Of a stretch of DNA of 64,000 bases, positions 1 to 9,017 are shown one piece after another. This DNA comes from Martelella alba (GTDB lineage: Bacteria > Pseudomonadota > Alphaproteobacteria > Rhizobiales > Rhizobiaceae). Positions within the stretch are counted from its first letter, which is position 1, and each line of letters begins with the position of its first letter. The notes under the pieces were generated by a model that was not told the origin of the DNA, ran no database searches, and saw only the letters and a program-made list of their open reading frames with translations. The stretch covers positions 62,001 through 126,000 of the forward strand of contig NZ_VHLG01000007.1 of the NCBI RefSeq assembly GCF_006516955.1. Direction: 5' to 3'. A program made the position numbers and the translations under genes.

Positions 1-1
1 C

Positions 2-784
2 TATTGCGGTGTGCGCGAATTCGGCATGGGCGCGATCATGAACGGGTTGTTCCTGCATGGCGGTTTCCGGCCCTTCGGCGGCGGCTATGTCGTCTTCTCC
101 GATTATCAGCGCAATGCCATCCGCATGGCCGCGCTGATGAAGCTCGGTGTCATCTATGCGCTCTCGCATGATTCGATTGCCGTCGGCGAAGATGGCCCGA
201 CCCACCAGCCGATCGAACATCTGGGCTCGCTGCGGCTGATCCCGAACCTCGATGTCTGGCGTCCGGGTGATGCAGCGGAAGCAGCGGTGGCCTGGGATGT
301 GGCAATCAAGCATCGCGATACGCCGACGCTGATGTCGCTCAGCCGTCAGGTTCTGCCGCCGATCAAGCGCGAAACCTCGCAGGCCGCCCTCATCCACAAG
401 GGTGGCTATGTCCTGAGCGAGGCCAAGGGCAAGCTTGATGCCGTCATCATCGCCACCGGTGCGGAAGTGCGCCAGGCACTGGACGCGCAGGTGGCACTCG
501 CCGGCGAGGGCGTGAATGTCCGGGTGGTCTCGATGCCATCGACCTTCATCTTCGACCGTCAGGATGCCGCCTATAAGGCCGGCGTTCTGCCGGCCGGCGT
601 GCCGCGCATTTCCGTCGAGGCTGCGGGTACCGATTACTGGCGTAAATATGTCGGTCTTGAAGGTGGATGTGTCGGCATTGATCGCTTCGGTGAATCCGCG
701 CCGCCGCCGGTCCTGTTCGAACTGTTCGGCATCACCGCCAAGGGCGTTGCCGAGACGGTCAAGGCCACTATCGGCCGCGTTTGA
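2..784 (+). CDS. tkt: Transketolase, C-terminal part (5' end outside window)
   Basis: This thiamine-diphosphate enzyme moves two-carbon ketol units between sugar phosphates in the pentose phosphate and Calvin-type pathways, in the cytoplasm. The reading frame is open from base 2, so the gene begins upstream of the window. About 260 of the usual 650-670 residues are visible: the end of the pyrimidine-binding domain (GVREFGMGAIMNG, then FSDYQRNAIRMAAL, HDSIAVGEDGPTHQPIE) and the whole C-terminal transketolase domain. The GEDGPTHQP motif with its active-site histidine is intact. The ORF closes with TGA at 782. Two strong hairpins follow before galM, consistent with the end of a transcript. Identification is very secure; which of several tkt paralogues this is cannot be told. 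Confidence 0.96.
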   Translation, partial: YCGVREFGMGAIMNGLFLHGGFRPFGGGYVVFSDYQRNAIRMAALMKLGVIYALSHDSIAVGEDGPTHQPIEHLGSLRLIPNLDVWRPGDAAEAAVAWDVAIKHRDTPTLMSLSRQVLPPIKRETSQAALIHKGGYVLSEAKGKLDAVIIATGAEVRQALDAQVALAGEGVNVRVVSMPSTFIFDRQDAAYKAGVLPAGVPRISVEAAGTDYWRKYVGLEGGCVGIDRFGESAPPPVLFELFGITAKGVAETVKATIGRV

Positions 785-825
785 TCCTGATCCTTCAGGA
801 ATCAGCCACCGGCTGATATTGCTGT

Positions 826-897
826 GGTCCGGGCAACGCAGAGCCCCGGACCGCAGGCTGCCGCCGGACATGTTCTGGCAACGGCATGTCCGGCGGC
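826..897 (+). terminator. Two consecutive hairpins between tkt and galM
   Basis: An 8-bp stem (826-833 with 845-852) is followed directly by a perfect 13-bp GC-rich stem (860-872 with 885-897, 12-nt loop). There is only a weak T-rich tail (908-914), so this may be a terminator or an mRNA-stabilising element. It overlaps the upstream in-frame ATG of galM at 886, which argues that galM starts later, at TTG 937. Confidence 0.5.
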
Positions 898-936
898 CGC
901 AGCGCTTCAATCTTTAGACTACAGGAGCAAAGTGCC

Positions 937-1989
937 TTGGCACATCACGAGATCAAGCACGCCATCATCGGAACGATCGATGGTCAGGATGTTGATGCCT
1001 ATCGGCTCAAGGGTGGGGATACCGAGATCGAGGTCATGACCTATGGCGCGATCATGACCCGGCTGACCCGCCCGGACAGCGCGGGCAAGGTTGAGGATAT
1101 CGTCATCGGTTATGATGATCCGGCAAGCTATGTCGGTAATCCCGGCAATGCCAGCGCCATCTGTGGCCGGCTGTCGAACCGGCTTGCCTATGGCAAGTTC
1201 AGCCTGGACGGCGTCGATTATCAGCTGCCGACCAATTCCGGCCCGCATCATCTGCATGGCGGCCTTCCGGGTTTTGGCAAGAGGTTCTGGCGCGCCGAGA
1301 TCGATGAAGCGCGCAATGCCGTGATCTTCCGGCTCCATTCCCCTGATGGCGATCAGGGCTATCCGGGCGCGCTTGAAGCGACCACGACCTATAGGCTTGA
1401 TGATGACGGGGCGCTGGAACTGACCATGGAAGCCGTCAGCGACCGGGCCACTATCGCCAACATCATCTATCACGGTTATTGGAACCTCGGTGGGCACGGC
1501 AGTGGCAGTGTTGAGGATCAGATCCTATGGATCGGAGCTGATCACTACACCAAGGTGACGGAGGAGAAGATCCCGACCGGCGAGATCGTTTCGGTCACGG
1601 GCACGCCTTACGATTTTACCACCGCGCACCGGATCGGCGATCATATTGCCGAGACCTGGCCGGGCATCGGCTATGATCATAATCTCTGCCTGTCAGCCTA
1701 TGATGGCGAGATGCATCTGGCGGCCGAAGCGCATGATCCGGCGACCGGCCGCGCCATGGCGCTTTATACCAATCAGCCCGGCGTCCAGCTTTATACGGCA
1801 GCGCATTACCAGGCAGCTCCCACCACCGGCAAGGACGGCGTGACCTACCACGCTTATGCCGGTTTCGCGCTGGAGACGCAGAAATATCCTGACAGTCCGC
1901 ATCACCCGAATTTCCCTTCGGTTGTGCTGAAGGCTGGCGAACACTATGCGCATCGCATGCGCTTCGTCTTCTCCACGCTGCCCGCCTGA
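937..1989 (+). CDS. galM: Aldose 1-epimerase (mutarotase)
   Basis: It interconverts alpha and beta anomers of aldohexoses such as galactose and glucose in the cytoplasm. The family signatures are present: an N-terminal GAIMTRL strand, the HHLHGGLPGFGKRFW segment with the catalytic histidine region, and the C-terminal FALETQKYPDSPHH motif carrying the catalytic glutamate. The frame is open from ATG 886, but an AGGAG box at 922-926 sits about 10 bases before TTG 937, and the ATG lies inside a strong hairpin, so I take TTG 937 (350 residues, the normal family length). It follows tkt on the same strand by about 150 bases. The function is secure; the start is an inference. Confidence 0.93.
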   Translation: MAHHEIKHAIIGTIDGQDVDAYRLKGGDTEIEVMTYGAIMTRLTRPDSAGKVEDIVIGYDDPASYVGNPGNASAICGRLSNRLAYGKFSLDGVDYQLPTNSGPHHLHGGLPGFGKRFWRAEIDEARNAVIFRLHSPDGDQGYPGALEATTTYRLDDDGALELTMEAVSDRATIANIIYHGYWNLGGHGSGSVEDQILWIGADHYTKVTEEKIPTGEIVSVTGTPYDFTTAHRIGDHIAETWPGIGYDHNLCLSAYDGEMHLAAEAHDPATGRAMALYTNQPGVQLYTAAHYQAAPTTGKDGVTYHAYAGFALETQKYPDSPHHPNFPSVVLKAGEHYAHRMRFVFSTLPA

Positions 1990-2184
1990 GCTTTGTATCT
2001 GCCCCGGCCGGTGCCTGGTTGCGACCGGCCGAAGGCGAAAATTGTGACTGCGGCAATTTGGCCGTGCGGTCCTTTGATCCTGATCCTTGATATTGCGCTG
2101 CGGTAGCCTTACGCGCATGATATGCCGTCAGGGGATCGCAAAGCCGCGCGACCTGCCGGGTATGGGCGGCGTCCGGGGCATTTC

Positions 2185-3480
2185 ATGACGGTCAGTTCGG
2201 TGTCTTCAGCCAGTGTAAACAAGCACCTCATCAAGATGGCGCTTGCTGCGGGCATGGCGTCCTATCTTGGCTCTTCCCTCATCGTGTCCGTCGGCATTGC
2301 GATTGCCATCTGGCAGATTTCCTTCGCCATGAGCGCCTGGTCCGTCGGTATTGTCAGCGGCGGGTTGACGCTTGCCATTGCTGCCGGTGCGCTTGTCGGC
2401 GGGCCGCTGGCCGATCGCTTCGGCCACCACCGCATCTTCAACATCGCGATCATCGTTTTTGCCCTGGGTGCTGCACTGATGGCGCTGGCCAGCAACGCGG
2501 ATATGCTTGTTCTGGCGGCGGTGATCGGCGGTTTGTCCTCCGGTGCAGCACTTCCGGCCTCGGTTGCGCTTCTGTCTGAGCGGGCCCCGCAGGATGCGCA
2601 GGCGCGGTTGGTCTCTTTCACGCAGGTCATGTGGACCGTCGGTATTGCCGGGTCCATGGGGTTTGGCTTTGTGTTTTCCGGCGTCGGCCTCACAGGTGCG
2701 CGCATCATCTTTACCATGCTTGCACTGACCGGGCTTGTCACCTTCGTAGCGAGCGCCTTTGGCGGCGTGTTTGGCGCCGCCCCGGTGTCATCGGTGCCGG
2801 ATGAGGGCATGGATAGTGCGCCGTCGGGCTTTGCGCTTGCTCGCCTGTTTCGTGATCCGGTGCTGCGGCGCACCACGGTGCTGATCATTCTTTTTTATAT
2901 CTGCTGGGGCTTGCTCGCCAACACCTTCGGCCAGTTTCAGAACTATTTCCTTGTTATGGTGTCCGGCGCTTCGCAGACCTTTGCCACCGGTCTCAGTGTG
3001 GCAATCGAGATCGTCGTTCTGGCGCTTGCGGTCACTTATGTCCGTCTCGTCGATACGCGTTTCAGAAATCCGGTTTTCTACGTCGGCGCCGCTGCCATCG
3101 TTGTTGCGATGGTCATGCTGGCGGTTTCCGGGGGCAGCCAGCTCAGCCTCGTGATCATTGGCCTTTGCCTCTACCAGTTCGGCTGCTGCTTTGCCGGTGA
3201 GGCCACCTACAAGGTCTGGACCCAGGAGAGCTTTCCGGCCCGTGCCAGAGCAAGCGCGCTCGGTCTTTCCTATGCCGTTAGCCGTTTCGTCTGTGCCGGA
3301 TTTGCCTTTGTCACGCCCAGCATTCTCGCCGCCAGCGCCACCCTGTTCCTGTGGACGCTTGCGGGACTGGCGCTCGCAGCCCTCGTCTTCGGTGCCGGCG
3401 TGATCGCCAATCTCAATCGCCGCGGTATCGTACCCGGCCCGCGTCATGCGGCTTCCGCCATATCGAAAGCGCTCGCCTGA
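2185..3480 (+). CDS. MFS transporter (sugar/drug type)
   Basis: An inner-membrane major facilitator of about 431 residues. It has roughly twelve hydrophobic segments, with the family loop motif between helices 2 and 3 (GGPLADRFGHHR, near residue 75), followed by the usual amphipathic central loop (residues about 205-230) and a second set of six helices. The ATG at 2185 was chosen because the 21 residues upstream of it in the frame are polar and arginine-rich and lack similarity to an MFS N-terminus. The substrate cannot be read from the sequence. It stands 200 bases after galM on the same strand, so a role in sugar traffic is possible but not shown. Confidence 0.85.
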   Translation: MTVSSVSSASVNKHLIKMALAAGMASYLGSSLIVSVGIAIAIWQISFAMSAWSVGIVSGGLTLAIAAGALVGGPLADRFGHHRIFNIAIIVFALGAALMALASNADMLVLAAVIGGLSSGAALPASVALLSERAPQDAQARLVSFTQVMWTVGIAGSMGFGFVFSGVGLTGARIIFTMLALTGLVTFVASAFGGVFGAAPVSSVPDEGMDSAPSGFALARLFRDPVLRRTTVLIILFYICWGLLANTFGQFQNYFLVMVSGASQTFATGLSVAIEIVVLALAVTYVRLVDTRFRNPVFYVGAAAIVVAMVMLAVSGGSQLSLVIIGLCLYQFGCCFAGEATYKVWTQESFPARARASALGLSYAVSRFVCAGFAFVTPSILAASATLFLWTLAGLALAALVFGAGVIANLNRRGIVPGPRHAASAISKALA

Positions 3481-3549
3481 AAGCAGCACTTGCCTCGCCG
3501 CGGCCGTGACGGCAAAGTCTTCGCCTTCAAATCAGCGTGGAGACTTTCT

Positions 3550-4224
3550 ATGTCCAAACCGGTCCTTGCCTCGCTTCTGAGCTTTAATGGCGGCTATGTC
3601 GATACGATGGGCTTTGTCACGCTGAACGGGCTGTTCGTGGCCCATGTCACCGGCAATTTCGTCACGCTGGGGGCCTCCATTGTCAACGGTACGGGCGGGG
3701 AATTTTCCAAGCTTCTGGCCATTCCGGTCTTCTGTCTTTCCATCTTCGCTGCCCGTATCTTCGGGCAGTGGCTGAAGGAGAAGGACTATCCGGTGGTGAC
3801 GATCCTGCTGGTGACCAAGTTCATCCTGTTTTCGATCGCCGCTGGCATGGCGTTTTCGATCACCTTGGGCAAGACCGCAAGCACCGCCGAGATTGCACTC
3901 GGCATGGTTCTGGTCGTCGCAATGGCCATGCAGAACGCACTGCACCGCGTTCACTTGCCGGAGCGGCCGCCTTCAACATTGATGACCGGTACGACGACGC
4001 AGATCATGCTGGATCTCGCCGATATCCTGTTCGGCCACGATATTGATCGGGACAAGGTGAGCGGGCGGCTGAAGATGCTCGTTCCCGCTCTGGTCGCCTT
4101 TGGCATTGGCTGCGCAACAGCGGCGCTCATCTATCTGGTCGCGGGCAAGCTCTGCTTTTTTGTGCCGCCAGCGCTGATCGCTGTAAGTTTCATTCTCCAC
4201 TGGCGCTCCGGCGAGAATTTTTAA
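3550..4224 (+). CDS. DUF1275 (YoaK-like) membrane protein
   Basis: A 224-residue integral membrane protein of the DUF1275 family, recognised from its opening LLSFNGGYVDTMGF, the following HVTGNFVTLG segment, and the later MAMQNALHRVHLPERPPSTLMTGTTTQ segment, all characteristic of the family. About six membrane helices are visible. The function of the family is not established. ATG 3550 is preferred over the upstream frame opening at 3490 because a GGAG box lies at 3538-3541 and the family starts at this point. It follows the MFS gene on the same strand and ends tail to tail with the minus-strand ABC permease nine bases away. Confidence 0.85.
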   Translation: MSKPVLASLLSFNGGYVDTMGFVTLNGLFVAHVTGNFVTLGASIVNGTGGEFSKLLAIPVFCLSIFAARIFGQWLKEKDYPVVTILLVTKFILFSIAAGMAFSITLGKTASTAEIALGMVLVVAMAMQNALHRVHLPERPPSTLMTGTTTQIMLDLADILFGHDIDRDKVSGRLKMLVPALVAFGIGCATAALIYLVAGKLCFFVPPALIAVSFILHWRSGENF

Positions 4225-4233
4225 GACCTCGCT

Positions 4234-5055
4234 TCAGCCTTTCACCGCGCCGGCCGTCATAGAGCCGAAGATCTGCTTGTACATCAAAAGCCCGATCACT
4301 GAGGGCGGCAATGCGCCGATGATCATCACCGCCGACGCCGTGCCCCAGTTCACACCACCGCCGCTTGCGGCGAAGAAGAAGGAGGCGCCGACCGTCATCG
4401 GCACGGCATGGTTGGTCGTCAGCATCAGCCCGAAGAGAAACTCGTTCCAGGCGGTGATGAAACCGAAGATGAAGGTGGTCAGAAGGGCAGGGCGCACCAC
4501 CGGCCAGATCACCCGGCGCAATGTGTGCAATGTGCTGGCGCCATCCACCTTGGCGGCTTCGTCCAGTTCGATCGGCACATCGGAGATGGCGTTGACCAGA
4601 ATGACCAGGGCCAGCGGAATGTTGACAATGGTGAGGATCAGGCCGAGGCCGATACGGGTGTCGAGAAGACCGGCCCACTGATACATCATGTAAAGCGGAA
4701 TGGCGAAGATGATCAGCGGCACGGCGCGCAGGTTGACGACGACGGGGAACAGCACCTTGCGGCCCGTTTCGCTGCGGGCAATCACATAGGCTGCCGGGAA
4801 GGTCAGGATCATTGCCAGCACGGTGGCGATCAGCGAGGCGACCGTGGAGTTCCAGAGGTAGAGCCAGATGTTGAAGCGTGACGTATCGGTCAGCACCGAG
4901 AGATAGTTGGAAAGCGTCGGGTGATTGATCCACAGTCCGGCATTGGTGGCGATCTCGCGGGCACTCTTGAAGGAGGTGATCAGCGTGACGATGACGGGGA
5001 AATTCATCGCCACGGCGGCGACCACGAAGACGATCCAGCGCAGTGATTTCAGCAT
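4234..5055 (-). CDS. Sugar ABC transporter permease, MalG type (CUT1)
   Basis: An inner-membrane permease subunit of a CUT1 carbohydrate ABC importer, 273 residues. It has an N-terminal helix, a periplasmic loop and five further helices. The EAA-loop that docks to the ATPase is visible as ELDEAAKVDGAS followed by the IWPVVRPAL segment, in the C-terminal half. Its ATG overlaps the stop of the upstream permease gene (ATGA type), so the two are translationally coupled. It is the last gene of the nan-type operon. No ATPase gene follows; the neighbour is a convergent, unrelated gene. Family assignment is secure; the substrate is inferred from the linked NanE-NanK enzyme. Confidence 0.93.
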   Translation of the reverse strand: MLKSLRWIVFVVAAVAMNFPVIVTLITSFKSAREIATNAGLWINHPTLSNYLSVLTDTSRFNIWLYLWNSTVASLIATVLAMILTFPAAYVIARSETGRKVLFPVVVNLRAVPLIIFAIPLYMMYQWAGLLDTRIGLGLILTIVNIPLALVILVNAISDVPIELDEAAKVDGASTLHTLRRVIWPVVRPALLTTFIFGFITAWNEFLFGLMLTTNHAVPMTVGASFFFAASGGGVNWGTASAVMIIGALPPSVIGLLMYKQIFGSMTAGAVKG

Positions 5056-5924
5056 CAGCGATCTCCCTTGCGGCGGCCGAGCGCCGTCAGGCTGTAAAGC
5101 ACGATCAGTGAAACGATGAACAGGATGACGGAGGCGGCAACCGCCTTGCCGATGGCGCCTTCCTTGAAAAAGGCCTGATAGATGTAGATCGACAGCGACG
5201 TGGTCGAACCACCGGCGCCAGCGCCCGTCAGCGCATAGATATTGTCGAAAACCCGGAAGCCGTCGATAAAGCGGATGAAGAAGGCGACCACAAGCGTCGG
5301 CTTGATCAGCGGCAACTCCACCTTGGTCAGAAGCGTCCAGCCTGTCGCGCCATCAAGGGCTGCTGCCTCGCGCACATCAAGCGGAATGGCGGAATAGGCG
5401 GTATGGAACAGCAGGAAGGCGAAGGGCGTCCATTGCAGCGTTTCGATTACCACCAGCGTGCGGAAGGCATTTTCTGCGTCGAGAAAGGCGGGGCTGTCAC
5501 CGAACCAGAGATAAAGATAATAGGGGACGGGTCCGGCAAATTCATGCAGAACGAGCCGGTACATCAGACCGACCATGGCGGGCGCGACCATCAAAGGCAG
5601 CATCAGCGGCGCCATCAGCCAGGAGCGCTTGGCAAGAAGCGGCGACAGGAAGATCGCCAGAAACAGGCCGATCACACATTCCAGCACGGCGGTGACGATG
5701 CCGAAGCGTAGAGAGAACCATGAGGCGCGCCAGAAATGACGGTCGCTCAGGACGTCGGCATAATTGCCGAAACCGCTGATATGCGGCGCGCGCAGGGTTT
5801 CAAACGACACATTCGAGACCGAGTAAACAAGGTTCACGATTGCCGGAAATCCGAGGAACAGCAGCAGGAAAATGACAAGCGGTGACAGAAACAGGCGTCC
5901 TTCGCCGGGTTTTATAAGGTGCAT
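5055..5924 (-). CDS. Sugar ABC transporter permease, MalF type (CUT1)
   Basis: The partner permease of the CUT1 importer, 289 residues, with six hydrophobic segments and an EAA-loop (DVREAAALDGATGWTLLTKVELP) in the C-terminal half. The ATG at 5924 is preceded by an AGGCGAG box and gives the usual family N-terminus; the longer frame back to 6020 adds only arginine-rich residues encoded by the hairpin region. The start codon region lies downstream of a perfect 14-bp hairpin that separates it from the binding-protein gene. Both permeases should form the membrane channel for the sugar bound by the upstream solute-binding protein. Confidence 0.93.
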   Translation of the reverse strand: MHLIKPGEGRLFLSPLVIFLLLFLGFPAIVNLVYSVSNVSFETLRAPHISGFGNYADVLSDRHFWRASWFSLRFGIVTAVLECVIGLFLAIFLSPLLAKRSWLMAPLMLPLMVAPAMVGLMYRLVLHEFAGPVPYYLYLWFGDSPAFLDAENAFRTLVVIETLQWTPFAFLLFHTAYSAIPLDVREAAALDGATGWTLLTKVELPLIKPTLVVAFFIRFIDGFRVFDNIYALTGAGAGGSTTSLSIYIYQAFFKEGAIGKAVAASVILFIVSLIVLYSLTALGRRKGDR

Positions 5925-5973
5925 TTCATCTCGCCTGGTCAATCGTGACAATAACGCCGGGGTGATGCGTTTT

Positions 5974-6008
5974 CGGACCACGCCTCGTTTTGGCCGAGGC
6001 GTGGTCCG
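5974..6008 (-). other. Intercistronic hairpin between binding-protein and permease genes
   Basis: A perfect 14-bp inverted repeat (5974-5987 with 5995-6008) with a 7-nt loop lies about 57 bases after the stop of the binding-protein gene and 50 bases before the permease start. There is no T-run following it in the direction of transcription. Such elements often protect the upstream binding-protein message from 3' exonucleases and so raise its level over the permeases; that role is inferred here. Confidence 0.75.
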
Positions 6009-6064
6009 GTTCCGGCGCACCCGGAGATTGAGCGGCGGAGGGGGCGCCGCCCGAATTGAAGATG

Positions 6065-7387
6065 CTACTGCTTCAGAAGCTCTTCCATACCGGATTTCGT
6101 GTTGGCCAACGCTTCATCCAGCGTTTCCTGACCTGACCAGTAACCGGTGAATTCGCGGGCCTGAAGCTCGTAGATCGACAGCGCATTGGCGGAGGTTCCG
6201 CCATTCATGACATAGCCGTACTTGCTTGCAAACTGGCCGAGATCGACGAGATCGGGGCGCTGATCGGCAATTTTGGCAACGACATCAGGCATCAGCGCCG
6301 GCGAACCGCCATTGGTGGCGTAAAGAAGTGCAGCATCCTCGGTGGAGAGCCATTTCAGGAACTTGATTGCCCCATCCTTGTTCTTGGCATTCTTGTTGAG
6401 GCCAAGACCGAGGCCGTGAATATGGTCGGCACGGCCGTCGGGACCGGCAGGCGGTGCGACAATGCCGGTGGCATCGGCAACCGCAGGCGACTTTTCCGGA
6501 TCCATCAAATCAGCGGCGGCGGCGTTCCATTGCAGCGCGGTTGCGACCTGGCCAGAGGTGAAGGCGGCATTGGTTTCAGGATATTCGTAAGACAACGAAT
6601 CCTTCGGCGTCGCACCGGCATCATAGAGCATCTTGTAGAGTTCAAGACCCTTGCGATAGCCCTCCGAGTCGATGGTTACATTGCCGCTGGCATCTTCCCA
6701 GTCCGCACCATAGGAACGCGGCAGCGACTGGAACACCATCATGTTGAACAGCAGGTTCTTCATCTGCAGCACGGTACCGTAGCGCACGGGGCTGGCCTTG
6801 TTGACCGACTTGGAGAAATAGAGCGCGGTGGCCGCCCAGTCGTCCCAGGTCCACTCATCGGCAGGCTTGGGCTGCATCGGCTTGCCGAGATATTGTTCCG
6901 CAATCTTGGAATATTCGGCCTTTTCGTCGTCATTGGCCAAAAGCTCGTCCATCAGGTCCGTGCGGTAATACATGAAATGCAGCGACAGGTCGGTTGGCAC
7001 ACCATATTGCTTGCCGTCATACTGCATGGTCTTCAAGACGGCATCGCCAAAGACCGTTTCTGCCTCGGGTCCGAGCTCGATCGGTTCCATATAGGGCGCG
7101 TAGCGGCCGATTGAATAGGTGGCGATCAGGTTGATGTCGAAGGCATCGGAACCGGCGGCAAGGTCGGCCTGGAGCTTGTCGTAAAAGCCATCACGGCTGA
7201 AGAAAATCAGGTCGACATGATCGTCGTCGCTGGCTGTCTGGTTATAGGTGTCGACCACGGCGCGCAATGCGGTCTCTTCCGAGCCGCCGGGCCAGCCGAG
7301 CACGGTGACATTGGCATTGGCAAGACCCGGCAGCGCCGTGCCGGCAAGAAGGGCGGCAAAAGCCGCGAAAGCTGTTCTTCTGATCAT
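6065..7387 (-). CDS. Sugar ABC transporter substrate-binding protein (CUT1)
   Basis: A periplasmic solute-binding protein of family 1 (about 440 residues). It begins with a signal peptide: MIRRTAFAAF, a hydrophobic core, and a probable cleavage after GLANA. The mature protein opens with VTVLGWPGGSEETALRAVVDTYN, typical of sugar-binding proteins. The ATG at 7387 has an AAGGGA box close upstream; a second in-frame ATG at 7405 would put that box inside the gene. It lies between the NanE-NanK gene and the two permeases on the same strand, so the bound sugar is probably N-acetylmannosamine, sialic acid or a related amino sugar. That substrate is an inference from context. Confidence 0.92.
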   Translation of the reverse strand: MIRRTAFAAFAALLAGTALPGLANANVTVLGWPGGSEETALRAVVDTYNQTASDDDHVDLIFFSRDGFYDKLQADLAAGSDAFDINLIATYSIGRYAPYMEPIELGPEAETVFGDAVLKTMQYDGKQYGVPTDLSLHFMYYRTDLMDELLANDDEKAEYSKIAEQYLGKPMQPKPADEWTWDDWAATALYFSKSVNKASPVRYGTVLQMKNLLFNMMVFQSLPRSYGADWEDASGNVTIDSEGYRKGLELYKMLYDAGATPKDSLSYEYPETNAAFTSGQVATALQWNAAAADLMDPEKSPAVADATGIVAPPAGPDGRADHIHGLGLGLNKNAKNKDGAIKFLKWLSTEDAALLYATNGGSPALMPDVVAKIADQRPDLVDLGQFASKYGYVMNGGTSANALSIYELQAREFTGYWSGQETLDEALANTKSGMEELLKQ

Positions 7388-7453
7388 CGATTGTTCCCTT
7401 TTCATGCATTATTGTTCAGTTGTCGTCATGCGGGGCACTGCTGAGACGCCGCT

Positions 7454-8977
7454 TCAGGCGTCCATCAGGGCCAGATCGGCTGCACCGAGAATGCCTGCTG
7501 CCGTTCCTGAACGGGCGGCGGCAAGCCTCGGCTTCAGTCTTTCGTCAAGGCGCTGATGTTCAGCCTTGATGCGGGCGAGAAAACCGGGCGCAAGGCCGAT
7601 CCCACCGCCAATCACGATTTCATCGGGGTCGAACATCAGCTGGATATCAGCCGTCAGGGCCGCGACTTTCTGGGCGGTCTTCGCGACAATGGCCTCGGCC
7701 CAGTCTTCGCCGCGCGCCTCGGCGGCAAAAACGGAGATCGCATCACCGGCATGGCCTGCACGTTCGGCTTCGCTGGCGATGAAACGGCCGGAGACACGGT
7801 CTTCGAGCGGCGCCATGCCGCCGGTCAATCCAAAATGACCGGCAAGGCCGGTGAGAAGCCGGCCGTTGATCACGACACCGCCGCCGATCCCGGTCGAGAT
7901 CGTGAGGAAGACCAGAGAGGAGCCCGGGCGACCTGAGACGAGATATTCGCCCCAGGCGGCAGCCTGGGCATCATTGAAGGCGCGGGCAGGGGCGGCAAAA
8001 ATCGTGCTGGCGCGTTCTTCCAGCGGGTAATTGCCGGGAATGGCAAGTGTTTTGGGGTTGAGCGCCTGCCACATGCCCTGCCGGATCAGCCCGGTTGCGG
8101 CGATGCCGACATATTCGTAGCGGCCGCGCCAGGCTGCTGTTTTCTCGGCGATCGCGGCAAGCCAGGCATCCGGGCCATCCGCGCGCGCCGTGGCGATGGT
8201 GACGGTCTCGGCGACCTCTCCGGCGGTGACCAGCGCCGCCATGGATTTCGTGCCGCCGATATCGAGCGCTAGAACTGAGCTGCTGCGCCTGCTCCCCGCC
8301 TTTTCCACGGCTTCGCGGAACCAGGTGGTCGCGTGCTCGGTGCGGGTGATCGCCGAACCGACCACGACATTGCGGGCGCCGGCGGCAATGGCCGCGGCGG
8401 CCTGATCCGGGGTGCGGATGCGCCCTTCGGCAATCACATTCGGCGTCAGGGCGCGCATCGTGGAGATGAGTGCGAGATCGGGGTCGACAGGCTCTGGCCC
8501 GGGACCGGTATAGCCGGAAAGCGTGGTGCCGACGAAGTCGACGCCCAGTGCCAGGGCGCGTCTGGCATCATCCAGGCATGCGCAATCGGCCATGGTCATT
8601 TTGCCATGGGCCTTGGCTGCCTTCACCAGATCCGCCACGCTCACGGGGCGGGGGCGATCGGTCGCGTCAAAGGCAATCACATCGGCGCCAGCGGCAACCA
8701 GATCCTCGACGTCGGACAGAAATGGCGTGATGCGAACGGGACTGTCATCGAGATCACGCTTGACGATGCCGATGATCGGAATTTTGACCGCAGGGCGGGT
8801 TGCCCTGACATAGGCTGCCGATTCCACCCGCAGCGCCACGGCACCGGCCGCTTCTGCCGCGCCAGCGAAGGCGGCCACGAAGATGCCGTCATCCATCGGC
8901 CCGTCCGGTACGGGCTGGCATGATACGATGAGACTGTCTGGACGAAATGCGCTCTCCACGGCGTACCCTCTTGTCAT
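7454..8977 (-). CDS. nanEK: Fused N-acetylmannosamine-6-P 2-epimerase / N-acetylmannosamine kinase
   Basis: A bifunctional cytoplasmic enzyme: the first ~235 residues are a NanE-type TIM barrel and the last ~275 are a ROK-family sugar kinase. The NanE half shows VSCQPVP near the start, GIVKRD with the catalytic lysine, AFDAT, ADC and IAEGRI with the catalytic glutamate. The kinase half opens with LALDIGGTK, the phosphate-binding loop, and has STGIGGGVV. Together they would turn ManNAc into ManNAc-6-P and then GlcNAc-6-P. The usual ROK zinc motif with three cysteines after the GH pair is absent here (GHFGLTGGMAPLEDR). Possible starts are ATG 8977 and GTG 8959; the latter has a better AGAGGG box. 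No nanA is next to it. Confidence 0.9.
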   Translation of the reverse strand: MTRGYAVESAFRPDSLIVSCQPVPDGPMDDGIFVAAFAGAAEAAGAVALRVESAAYVRATRPAVKIPIIGIVKRDLDDSPVRITPFLSDVEDLVAAGADVIAFDATDRPRPVSVADLVKAAKAHGKMTMADCACLDDARRALALGVDFVGTTLSGYTGPGPEPVDPDLALISTMRALTPNVIAEGRIRTPDQAAAAIAAGARNVVVGSAITRTEHATTWFREAVEKAGSRRSSSVLALDIGGTKSMAALVTAGEVAETVTIATARADGPDAWLAAIAEKTAAWRGRYEYVGIAATGLIRQGMWQALNPKTLAIPGNYPLEERASTIFAAPARAFNDAQAAAWGEYLVSGRPGSSLVFLTISTGIGGGVVINGRLLTGLAGHFGLTGGMAPLEDRVSGRFIASEAERAGHAGDAISVFAAEARGEDWAEAIVAKTAQKVAALTADIQLMFDPDEIVIGGGIGLAPGFLARIKAEHQRLDERLKPRLAAARSGTAAGILGAADLALMDA

Positions 8978-9017
8978 TCTTTTGCAAGGATTGGATCGCA
9001 AAAAAGACCAGATGGCA

